From: a virus
IMG/VR virus record: IMGVR_UViG_3300021960_009052
Coordinates: 1-32,463 of that record
Reading direction: 5' to 3' (one strand)
DNA: 32,463 nt
Part shown: positions 8,501-16,700 of the stretch, piece after piece
How the letters are laid out: each line of letters starts with the position of its first letter
Position numbering within the stretch: the stretch's first letter is position 1
Translations under genes and position numbers: made by a program
Notes under the pieces: model-generated
What the model was told of the DNA's origin: nothing
Seen by the model: only the letters and a program-made list of their open reading frames with translations
The model's database searches: none

Positions 8501-10023
8501 CACCAGATGGTCCTAAAGGTACTAAAGGACAGAAAGGTGCTACAGGTGGTAGAGGTAATACGGGTGGTGTTGGTGATAAAGGAGCCAAAGGTCCTAAAGG
8601 TTATGTTGGTGAAAAAGGTTTCCGAGGTGCTAAAGGACCTCAGGGTAACTCACCACAAGGACCACAAGGTGGACAAGGTGCTTCACCACAAGGACCAGGA
8701 GGTGATAAGGGACCAAAAGTACAAGGTTACAGAGGTGTTCAAGGTGACCGTGGACCTGGTGGTTCAACGGGGCCTGTAGGTGCAAATAATACGGGACCTG
8801 GTGGTTCAACAGGTGACCCAGGTACTAAAGGTGTTAAAGGTTATAAAGGACCGATTGACAGAGGAGACCAAGGTTCCGCAGGTGCCAATTCAACGGACAA
8901 GGGACCGAAAGGTTATAAAGGGCCAACTGCTCCTGATGGTGTGAAAGGACCTAAGGGTTATAAAGGTGCTACAGGTGGTAGAGGTACCACTGGTGGTGTT
9001 GGTGATAAAGGAGCCAAAGGTCCTAAGGGTTATTTAGGTAATAAAGGTAATAGAGGTGCACAAGGTGCTGACGGACCTAAAGGTGATAGAGGAAACACAG
9101 GTAATAGAGGACCAGGTGGTTCAACAGGTCCAACATCAAATGATAAGGGACCTAAAGGATTTGCAAATCCTGGACCAAAAGGTACTAAAGGTAATAAAGG
9201 TCCAAGAGGACCTGTTGGATACACAGGACCACAGGGTTCTACAGGTGAAGCTGGTGCTAAAGGTGGTGCTGGTTCACCAGGGGCCAAAGGACCTAAAGGG
9301 TATAAAGGTTATCCATCTTATCAAGGACCAAGAGGTCCCCAAGGTGGAGGTGGACCTAAGGGTTTTAGAGGACCTATAGGTGACACAGGACCTCCAGGGC
9401 CAGGTAGTTGTAATGCTATTCAATCGTATTATCATTGTGATGACTCAGTTGCGTTATGTTTTGAATTAAATTTAGCTACTTTTTATTCTGACACCTGTAC
9501 CTCGTGGGCACCGGGTTGTCCATTCAAAACCACACCAGGATGTGAGGCTTGTGATTCGGGGAATCCATGTTCTGGTGGACCTCCAATAATGTATATCAAC
9601 ACTCCAGGTACCGTTGAAGTATATGATGTTGATTTAGGTCTATGTAGTGTTTTGGGAGTGGCGGCTAACTGTCCTGGTGGGCCAACACCAATACCAAGGT
9701 CGGATAGAAGGTTGAAAAAAGAAATTCAGACATTGACTAATGTTACAGAAAAACTGTTACAAATAGAATTGAAAGAATACGATTGGAACATGTCATTACC
9801 TGCTTATGAATACTTGAAAGAGAGAGATAAGTTACACTCGATTGGTATCATTGCACAACAGTTGGAACCAATCATTCCTGAGGTTATTTTTAAAAATAAA
9901 GATGGTTATTTAGGTATCCACTACTCAATGTTAAATGCCTACTTAGTTCAATCGGTTAAAGAGCAACAGAAACTCATAGAAGAGATTGATAATGATATCC
10001 AAGAATTAAATAGTAAATTATAA
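5548..10023 (+). CDS. Collagen-like tail fibre 1 with carbohydrate-binding-like insert and S74 chaperone
   Basis: 1491 aa. Residues 1 to about 90 are a non-collagen head (MAKNIKIVPNPTG..., then TDSSGDWVGS), probably the virion anchor. Collagen Gly-X-Y triplets, mostly ending in Lys, run to about 142. An insert at about 145-312 has the look of a DUF642 or galactose-binding-like beta sandwich: PGWDPTASDN, QQTVTVESGQEYELSFAHRG, LTFSSTT, and FLDAVEL with VNGSFEE. A long collagen-like region covers about 317-1284, with regular GX4 interruptions. A Cys-rich knob with ten cysteines (about 1287-1381) follows. The end (about 1384-1491) is a peptidase S74 intramolecular chaperone (SDRRLKKEI, then GIIAQQLEPIIPEV). 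S74 domains help trimerise fibres and in several phages cut themselves off before the Asp of SD. The protein likely forms a trimeric adhesive fibre on the phage tail. Confidence 0.9.
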   Translation: MAKNIKIVPNPTGSTPYILFTNDSGDEIVMNVADDGSLIFSGKTQGDELVKMDADTLNFHVKGDIDFDNDINFKGNLGTDSSGDWVGSDERIKGQKGEVGQKGQKGLKGDKGFKGSKGTKGILGPVGENVKGQKGDKGDDGFGGSCPPPPTTFTWFYEDCIPGWDPTASDNVIEIWYSGFMSVPAYDGDYFCEINSRVSQRHALQQTVTVESGQEYELSFAHRGRSSGGPFPNIMNVKIQGGSTNIDVGTFTGITSAWTVNTHTFTPTDSSLVLTFSSTTASDGGNFLDAVELTKTSDGTDVMVNGSFEEFQTGNVGQKGTKGDKGQKGDTQKGQKGTKGDNPKGQKGQQGASPRGNQGAKGTKGPQGGLGTVGDNFQGSTGPTGDSSPGDKGQKGEASKGDRGPVGDNNPGPKGPTGQKGEKGIKGIKGFTAPAGGTGDKGQKGVKGAKGTKGVDGPKGVKGFKGDKGVKGNKGGTGASPQGNKGNRGASPQGPQGSTGTSPIGSQGNQGGQGAQGGVGDSTKGNRGSQGDANQGAKGPKGYDNPGPKGPTGDTNQGPGGSTGPTGPGGDKGPTAPAGGVGDKGPTGNDGPKGNKGIKGGTGAKGNKGQKGAQGPKGNKGNKGLKGFKGVQGNSPKGPKGFIGDSPQGPRGATGASPQGPQGVQGNQGGQGGVGASTQGPQGTTGDSNPGAKGPKGYANPGPKGGLGSTGPIGDKGYTAPAGPKGIKGPTGNDGPKGNRGAAGADGPKGNKGTKGNKGFKGVQGNSPKGPKGFIGTSPQGAGGSTGDSPQGPRGNTGGQGGQGGVGDSVKGYRGPQGDANPGGKGPKGYANPGPQGPGGSTGPTGDKGYTAPAGPKGIKGPTGNDGPKGNRGAAGADGPKGLKGFKGTKGNKGPQGNSPQGAKGPQGNSPKGNRGTTGASPKGNRGGAGGQGPQGPTGGNNPGPKGPKGYANVGPKGPKGYANPGPKGYTSTDKGPKGYKGPTAPDGPKGTKGQKGATGGRGNTGGVGDKGAKGPKGYVGEKGFRGAKGPQGNSPQGPQGGQGASPQGPGGDKGPKVQGYRGVQGDRGPGGSTGPVGANNTGPGGSTGDPGTKGVKGYKGPIDRGDQGSAGANSTDKGPKGYKGPTAPDGVKGPKGYKGATGGRGTTGGVGDKGAKGPKGYLGNKGNRGAQGADGPKGDRGNTGNRGPGGSTGPTSNDKGPKGFANPGPKGTKGNKGPRGPVGYTGPQGSTGEAGAKGGAGSPGAKGPKGYKGYPSYQGPRGPQGGGGPKGFRGPIGDTGPPGPGSCNAIQSYYHCDDSVALCFELNLATFYSDTCTSWAPGCPFKTTPGCEACDSGNPCSGGPPIMYINTPGTVEVYDVDLGLCSVLGVAANCPGGPTPIPRSDRRLKKEIQTLTNVTEKLLQIELKEYDWNMSLPAYEYLKERDKLHSIGIIAQQLEPIIPEVIFKNKDGYLGIHYSMLNAYLVQSVKEQQKLIEEIDNDIQELNSKL

Positions 10024-10163
10024 TGGCGACTACAGTAATTGTTTATCCATCAGGAACAACAGAAAATACTAACCCTCACGTTTTATTTTCGGGAGGTACA
10101 GGTACTACATATACTATTGAGATGACGACAACGGGTGAGTTGTTGTTTAGTCAAGATGTATAA
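10023..10163 (+). CDS. 46-aa stand-alone fibre N-terminal module
   Basis: Its ATG overlaps the stop of fibre 1 (TAATG). The product starts MATTVIVYPSGTTENTN and continues HVLFSGGTGTTYTIEM and GELLFSQDV. This follows the head of fibre 1 position by position (I-V-P-N-P-T-G..., then YILFTNDSG, EIVMNVADDGSLIFSG), so it is a copy of the first half of that head without any collagen. Fibre gene 2, next downstream, lacks this half but keeps the second half (DDGVWSGS). The two are in the same reading frame, separated by 45 nt containing further stops. It may be a separate anchor subunit for fibre 2, a cut-off remnant, or the product of gene splitting. Confidence 0.7.
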   Translation: MATTVIVYPSGTTENTNPHVLFSGGTGTTYTIEMTTTGELLFSQDV

Positions 10164-10193
10164 TATTTTAAACCGTAAACTACTAAATTGAAC

Positions 10194-10207
10194 TATTTAT
10201 AAAAGTA
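10194..10207 (+). promoter_or_regulatory. TATTTATAAAAGTA element before fibre gene 2
   Basis: The motif ends 1 nt before the ATG at 10209. If it works like a -10 box, the transcript would start at or after this ATG, so either translation begins further in (for example at the ATG at 10251, MKIYSPTK) or the element has another role. Confidence 0.35.
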
Positions 10208-10208
10208 T

Positions 10209-13200
10209 ATGAAACAGAACTTATTTCACATAGCGGACGCATCAACAAGAATGAAGATTTATTCACCAACAAAGATGAATAAAGGTCTTCGTGTTGGTAA
10301 CACTGACGTTGTTGGTGATGATGGTGTATGGTCTGGTTCTACAACCAATATTAAAGGTAATAAAGGTATTCAAGGTGATAAAGGTTATACGTCACCTAAG
10401 GGTATTAAAGGTAATATTGGAGGTGGTGGTGGACAAGGTCCTATTGGTTCTAAAGGTTCTAAAGGTGATGGTGTAACTCCGGGTTCTAAAGGTTCCACGG
10501 GTGAGAAAGGTATAAAAGGTCAAAAAGGTACTACAGGACCTAAGGGTTCTAAAGGTGAACTATTTAAAGGTCAAAAAGGTTCTGACGGTGAAGATAATAT
10601 CGGTTCTAAAGGTTCTACAGGTGAGACATTCCAAGGGTCTACAGGTGATGCAGGTACCGGAGGTAGTACGGGTGAAGTAGGTCAAAAAGGTCAGAAAGGT
10701 ACTAAAGGTAATAAAGGGATTAAAGGTCCGACAGCCCCAAAAGGAGAAAAAGGTACTAAGGGTACTACGGGTAGTGCAGGTAATAAAGGTGATAAAGGAC
10801 CTATTGCACCTGATGGTCCTAAAGGAACAAAGGGAACAAAGGGAACTAAAGGTGGACAAGGTAGTAAAGGTACACAAGGTGCTTCAATTAAAGGTAGTAA
10901 AGGACCACAAGGTAATTCAATCGTGGGTCCTCAAGGTTCAACAGGAGATTCCCCAAGAGGTAACACAGGTGGTGTAGGTCCAACAGGTGGTGGAGGTTCT
11001 ACTGGTGAAAGTAATCAAGGACCACAAGGTTCGACAGGTGATGCCAATCCAGGTCCAAAGGGACCTAAGGGTGATACTAATCAAGGTCCTCAGGGTTCCA
11101 CAGGTTCCACAGGTCCTGGTGGTGACAAAGGTCCAACGGCACCGGCAGGTGCGACGGGTCAGAAGGGACAAAAAGGTGACTTGGGTGCTAAGGGTAACAG
11201 AGGAGCTACTGGTGCTGATGGACCTAAAGGTAATAAAGGTCAGAAAGGTGTACAAGGACCTAAGGGGACTAAAGGGACTAAGGGTAATAAAGGACAGAAA
11301 GGTACTCAAGGTAGTTCACCTAAGGGACCTAAAGGTTTCATCGGTACATCACCACAAGGTCCTCAGGGAGCTCAAGGAAATTCTCCACAAGGACCTCAAG
11401 GTCCAACTGGTGCGTCTCCACAGGGACCACAGGGTGGTCAAGGACCGAGAGGTGGTCAAGGTGGGGTCGGTGATTCTACAAAAGGAAATCGAGGTGCTCA
11501 GGGTGATGCCAATCCAGGTCCAAAGGGACCTACGGGTGATACAAATCAGGGTCCTGGTGGTTCTACAGGTTCTACAGGACCTGGTGGTGACAAAGGACCA
11601 ACTGCACCTGCGGGTCAAAAAGGTCCAAAAGGTCAAAAAGGTAATTTGGGTGCTAAGGGTAACAGAGGTGCCACAGGTGGTGCCGGTCAAATAGGTAATA
11701 AAGGTGTTAAAGGTTTCAAAGGTAATAAAGGTGCCACAGGTAACTCACCACAAGGACCTAAAGGTTTCATTGGTCCATCACCACAGGGTCCAGGAGGTTC
11801 AACAGGTGCTTCACCACAAGGACCACAAGGTGGACAAGGAAATCAAGGTGGACAAGGTGGTGTGGGTGACTCTACAAAAGGTAATAGAGGTGCTCAGGGT
11901 GATGCCAATCCAGGTGGTAAAGGACCTAAAGGTTATGCTAATCCAGGTCCACAAGGACCAGGTGGTTCTACAGGACCGGGTGGTGATAAAGGACCAACAG
12001 CACCACGAGGAGCCACGGGTCAGAAAGGACAGACAGGTAATACAGGTGCTAAAGGTAACAGAGGTGCTACAGGTGCTGATGGACCAAAAGGTCCTAAAGG
12101 TTTTAAAGGTACTAAAGGTAATAAAGGTGTTACAGGTAACTCACCACAAGGACCAAAAGGTTATATAGGTTCATCTCCACAAGGACCGGGTGGTTCAACA
12201 GGTGCATCTCCTCAGGGACCACGAGGTGGTACGGGAGGTCAAGGTGGACCGGGTATTCCTGGTGATTCAACTCAAGGACCACAAGGTTCAACAGGTTCAT
12301 CAACTCAAGGGCCAGGAGGTTCTACAGGTGATAGTAATCAAGGACCTGGAGGTTCAACAGGTGATAAAGGTCCTAAAGGTATTAAGGGTTATACTGCTCC
12401 TGATGGTCCAAAAGGTAATAGAGGTGCTGCAGGTGCTGATGGACCTAAAGGTAACAGAGGTGCTACAGGTCCTGATGGTGCTAAAGGTTATGTTGGTGTT
12501 AAGGGTTATCGTGGTGCTAAGGGACCACAGGGTAACTCACCACAAGGACCACAAGGTGGACAAGGTGCTTCACCACAAGGGCCAGGAGGTGATAAGGGAC
12601 CAAAAGTACAAGGTTACAGAGGTAACCAAGGTGCTCGTGGACCTAATGGTTCAACGGGACCTGTAGGTGCAAATAATACGGGACCAGGTGGGTCAACAGG
12701 TGACCCAGGTACTAAAGGTGTTAAGGGGTATAAAGGGCCTATTGACAGAGGAGACCAGGGTGATAAAGGTCCTGCAAGTAATACTAAAGGACCAAAAGGA
12801 TATAAAGGTTTTACCGCACCAGATGGTCCGAAAGGACCTAAGGGTTATAAAGGTGCCACAGGTGGTAGAGGTAACACTGGTGGTGTTGGTGATAAAGGAG
12901 CTAAAGGTCCTAAAGGTTATTTAGGTGATAAAGGTTATCGTGGAGCTAAAGGTCCTCAAGGTAACTCACCTAAAGGGCCAAGAGGTGGTCAAGGTGCATC
13001 TCCACAAGGTTCTGGAGGTGACAAAGGTCCAAAAGTACAAGGTTACAGAGGTCCTATAGGTGGGCAAGGACAACAAGGTTCAACAGGTACATCTCCACAA
13101 GGACCTGGAGGTGATGCAGGTTTCAATTCAAATGATAAGGGACCAAAGGGTTTCAAAGGTGCTAAAGGTTTCCGTGGTGCGACAGGTAATGATGGTCCTA

Positions 13201-13748
13201 ACGGTAATCAAGGGGCACAAGGTGCTAAAGGTAATAGAGGACCTGCTAATAACACTAAAGGACCTAAAGGTTACAAAGGATATCAACCTGGAGGTTCAGG
13301 AGGTGATAAAGGATATAGAGGTGCTACAGGTGCGTTCGCTACTGGTCCTCAAGGTTCGTCAGGTGCACAGGGTAATAGAGGAGGACAGGGTTCTAAAGGA
13401 CCTGCAGGACCACAAGGTCCGGCTTCGGATATTCGTTACAAAGATAATTTAAAAGGTTTAAAGGGTAACATAGAAAAACTTTTAATGTTGAAAGGTCTTT
13501 ATTTTGAATGGAATGATGACGACTTTACTAAAACATACAGACCACAATTAAAGGGTGAATCTATTGGATTTATTGCACAAGAAGTTGAAGAAATCCTCCC
13601 TGAAGTTGTATTTAAAGATGACAGGGGTATTCATTCACTTAAGTATGATTTGATAACTGCCTTAGGTATTGGTACCGTTCAAGAACATATGGAGATAATT
13701 ACTGATATCAGAGAAAGAATAAATAAACTCAAAGAAGTTTTAGTATAA
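10209..13748 (+). CDS. Collagen-like tail fibre 2 with S74 chaperone
   Basis: 1179 aa. The head is short: about 45 residues, including VGNTDVVGDDGVWSGSTTN, the same pre-collagen element seen in fibres 1 and 3. It lacks the I-V-P anchor module, which the 46-aa gene just upstream encodes separately. Residues from about 46 to 1070 are Gly-X-Y repeats rich in Lys, Pro, Gln and Thr, with repeated five-residue breaks such as GNSPQ and GDANP. A peptidase S74 domain (about 1073-1179) starts ASDIRYKDNLKG and contains GFIAQEVEEILPEVVF; the SD pair is the expected self-cleavage site. There is no knob or lectin-like insert, unlike fibre 1. Its stop overlaps the start of fibre 3 (TAATG). Long stretches are nearly identical to fibres 1 and 3. 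Confidence 0.9.
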   Translation: MKQNLFHIADASTRMKIYSPTKMNKGLRVGNTDVVGDDGVWSGSTTNIKGNKGIQGDKGYTSPKGIKGNIGGGGGQGPIGSKGSKGDGVTPGSKGSTGEKGIKGQKGTTGPKGSKGELFKGQKGSDGEDNIGSKGSTGETFQGSTGDAGTGGSTGEVGQKGQKGTKGNKGIKGPTAPKGEKGTKGTTGSAGNKGDKGPIAPDGPKGTKGTKGTKGGQGSKGTQGASIKGSKGPQGNSIVGPQGSTGDSPRGNTGGVGPTGGGGSTGESNQGPQGSTGDANPGPKGPKGDTNQGPQGSTGSTGPGGDKGPTAPAGATGQKGQKGDLGAKGNRGATGADGPKGNKGQKGVQGPKGTKGTKGNKGQKGTQGSSPKGPKGFIGTSPQGPQGAQGNSPQGPQGPTGASPQGPQGGQGPRGGQGGVGDSTKGNRGAQGDANPGPKGPTGDTNQGPGGSTGSTGPGGDKGPTAPAGQKGPKGQKGNLGAKGNRGATGGAGQIGNKGVKGFKGNKGATGNSPQGPKGFIGPSPQGPGGSTGASPQGPQGGQGNQGGQGGVGDSTKGNRGAQGDANPGGKGPKGYANPGPQGPGGSTGPGGDKGPTAPRGATGQKGQTGNTGAKGNRGATGADGPKGPKGFKGTKGNKGVTGNSPQGPKGYIGSSPQGPGGSTGASPQGPRGGTGGQGGPGIPGDSTQGPQGSTGSSTQGPGGSTGDSNQGPGGSTGDKGPKGIKGYTAPDGPKGNRGAAGADGPKGNRGATGPDGAKGYVGVKGYRGAKGPQGNSPQGPQGGQGASPQGPGGDKGPKVQGYRGNQGARGPNGSTGPVGANNTGPGGSTGDPGTKGVKGYKGPIDRGDQGDKGPASNTKGPKGYKGFTAPDGPKGPKGYKGATGGRGNTGGVGDKGAKGPKGYLGDKGYRGAKGPQGNSPKGPRGGQGASPQGSGGDKGPKVQGYRGPIGGQGQQGSTGTSPQGPGGDAGFNSNDKGPKGFKGAKGFRGATGNDGPNGNQGAQGAKGNRGPANNTKGPKGYKGYQPGGSGGDKGYRGATGAFATGPQGSSGAQGNRGGQGSKGPAGPQGPASDIRYKDNLKGLKGNIEKLLMLKGLYFEWNDDDFTKTYRPQLKGESIGFIAQEVEEILPEVVFKDDRGIHSLKYDLITALGIGTVQEHMEIITDIRERINKLKEVLV

Positions 13749-16700
13749 TGGGTAAGAATATTAGAATAGTTCCAGGTGATGGGGTGTTTCAGTTTTCAGG
13801 AGCAACCGCTTCGACAATCAACTTGACATATAGTTCAAATGATGAAACACTAAAATTTGCTGGTACAGATAATTCCATTATACTTAGGAATAATCCACTA
13901 TACGAAACAGACGCTCGATTCAACGTTGAAGGTGGAGGTAATGTAAAAATCGGTGGTATCGATAGAATAGATTCTTCAGGTGTATGGCAAGGTCCTGCCG
14001 CGGTAAATGCCACAGGTCAAAAAGGTGTTAAAGGTATTGTTGGACCTACTGCATCAACCGCAGACCAGGGTGATAAAGGTCCTACTGGTGATATAGGAAC
14101 TAAAGGAACTAAAGGTGCATCTATTAGTGCAGAAAAAGGTCAGAAAGGACCTAAAGGTGGTCCTGGTACTACAGGTTCACAAGGTTCTGTCGGTGAAAAA
14201 GGTCAAAAGGGTCTTAAAGGTGCTACAGGTGATAAAGGACAGAAAGGTGAAATACCTTTAGATGGTGAAAAAGGACAGAAAGGTACCAAAGGACCTAAAG
14301 GTTTCAAAGGTGATGGAGGTCAAAAAGGTCAAAAAGGTATTAAAGGTAGTCAAGGTAATTCTCCTCAAGGTGCAAAAGGACCTCAAGGTTCTTCACCAAA
14401 AGGTGGTACTGGTGATGGTGGTGATTCACCAAAGGGTGATAAAGGTTTCCAAGGTAACTCTCCACAAGGAGGGGTAGGTGATAATGGTGCTGGTGGTTCA
14501 ACGGGACCTACAGGACCTACAGGTGCATCGACACAAGGACCACAAGGTGGTGCTGGTGATAATCATACAGGTGATAAAGGTCAAAAAGGTGAACCAGTTG
14601 TTGGTTCAGGTGGTGATAAAGGACCTACTGGTGAAAAGGGTCAAAAAGGTCAGAAAGGTGCACAAGGAGCCAAAGGTATTAAAGGGCCAACAGGTAATGA
14701 TGGTCCAAAAGGTACTAAAGGTATTAAAGGTGGTACTGGTGCTAAGGGTGTCAAAGGTACCAAAGGTAATAAAGGACAGAAAGGTACTCAGGGTTCTTCA
14801 CCTAAGGGTCCTAAAGGTTTTATTGGTACATCTCCACAGGGTGGAGGAGGTTCTACAGGTGATTCACCACAAGGTCCACAGGGTGCTACAGGTGCATCGC
14901 CTCAAGGTCCACAAGGTAATCAAGGTGCTCAAGGAGCACAAGGGGCTGTTGGTGATTCAACAAAAGGTAACAGAGGTGGTACGGGAGATGCTAATCCAGG
15001 ACCAAAAGGTCCTCAAGGTGACGCCAATCCAGGAGCTAAAGGACCTGTCGGTGATACAAATCAAGGACCAGTTGGTTCAACAGGTCCAACAGGGCCAGGA
15101 GGTGATAAAGGACCAACCGCACCAGCTGGAACTGCGGGAGACAAAGGACCGACAGGTAATGATGGACCAAAAGGTTTGAAAGGTTTCAAAGGAGGAGTTG
15201 GTTCCAAAGGTAATAAGGGTACAAAAGGTAATAAAGGACAAAAAGGTGTTCAAGGTAACTCACCAAAAGGTAATAAAGGTTCTCAAGGTACATCTCCACA
15301 AGGTGGAGGAGGCTCAACAGGTGATTCACCACAAGGACCACAAGGACCTCGTGGTAATCAAGGGCCACAAGGTATTTTGGGTGATTCGACTCAAGGTGAC
15401 AGAGGACCTGTAGGAGCACCAAATCCAGGACCTAAAGGTCCAAAAGGATATGCCAATGTAGGTCCAAAAGGTCCACAAGGTTCTACAGGGCCTGGTGGTG
15501 ACAAAGGACCTACTGCACCTGCAGGTGGTGTAGGTGATAAAGGACCGACAGGTAATACAGGTGCCAAAGGTAACAGAGGTGCTACAGGTGCTGATGGACC
15601 AAAAGGACCTAAAGGTTTTAAGGGTAACAAAGGAACTAAAGGTACTCAAGGTAGTTCACCTAAGGGACCTCAGGGTTATATAGGTAATTCTCCACAAGGT
15701 GCAGGAGGTTCAACAGGTGCATCGCCACAAGGTCCTAGAGGAAATACAGGGGGTCAAGGACCACAAGGTGGTGTAGGTGATTCTACTCAAGGTGACAGAG
15801 GACCTGTAGGAGCACCAAATCCAGGACCTAAAGGTCCAAAAGGATACGCAAACGTCGGACCAAAAGGACCAACGGGTTCAACAGGACCTGGTGGTGACAA
15901 AGGACCAACTGCACCTCCAGGACCAAAAGGTATTAAAGGACCAGTTGCACCAGCAGGTGCTAAAGGACCTAAAGGATATAAAGGTAATACAGGTGCTAAA
16001 GGACCTAAAGGATATAAAGGTGCTGTCGGTGTTAAAGGGGCTACAGGTTCATCACCACAAGGACCTGGTGGGTCAACAGGAGAATCACCACAAGGGCCAG
16101 GAGGTTCAACAGGGGATTCACCAAGAGGACCTCAAGGTGACCGTGGACCTGGTGGTTCAACAGGTCCCGTAGGTGCTAACAATACAGGACCAGGTGGGTC
16201 AACAGGTGACCCAGGTACTAAGGGTGTTAAAGGTTATAAAGGACCGATTGACCGAGGAGACCAAGGGTCTACAGGTCCAACATCTACAGATAAAGGACCG
16301 AAAGGTTTTAAAGGTTTTACTGCACCGGATGGTCCTAAAGGACCTAAAGGACAGAAAGGTGTTACAGGTGCCAGAGGTAACACTGGTGGAGTTGGTGATA
16401 AGGGTATTAAAGGACCTAAAGGTTTTTTAGGTGAAAAAGGTTATCGTGGTGCTAAGGGACCACAGGGTAGCTCACCTAAAGGGCCAAGAGGTGGTCAAGG
16501 TGCATCTCCACAAGGACCAGGTGGTGACAAAGGTCCAAAAGTACAAGGTTACAGAGGGGCACAAGGTGCTAGAGGAGGACAAGGTTCAACAGGACCAACA
16601 GGAGCTAATAATGTAGGACCAGGTGGTTCAACAGGACCGACAGGTACTAAGGGTGTTAAAGGTTATAAGGGACCGATTACCATAGGTTCAACAGGTGACC

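Noticed and set aside
6361-16616. Many long open frames in other frames and on the minus strand within the fibre genes (Lys/Val/Leu-rich or Pro/Gly-rich)
   Set aside because: The collagen repeat GGN-NNN-NNN lacks stops in the shifted frames, so these are shadows. Their proteins are monotone (KVLKVIK or GPxxP type) and mirror the repeat.
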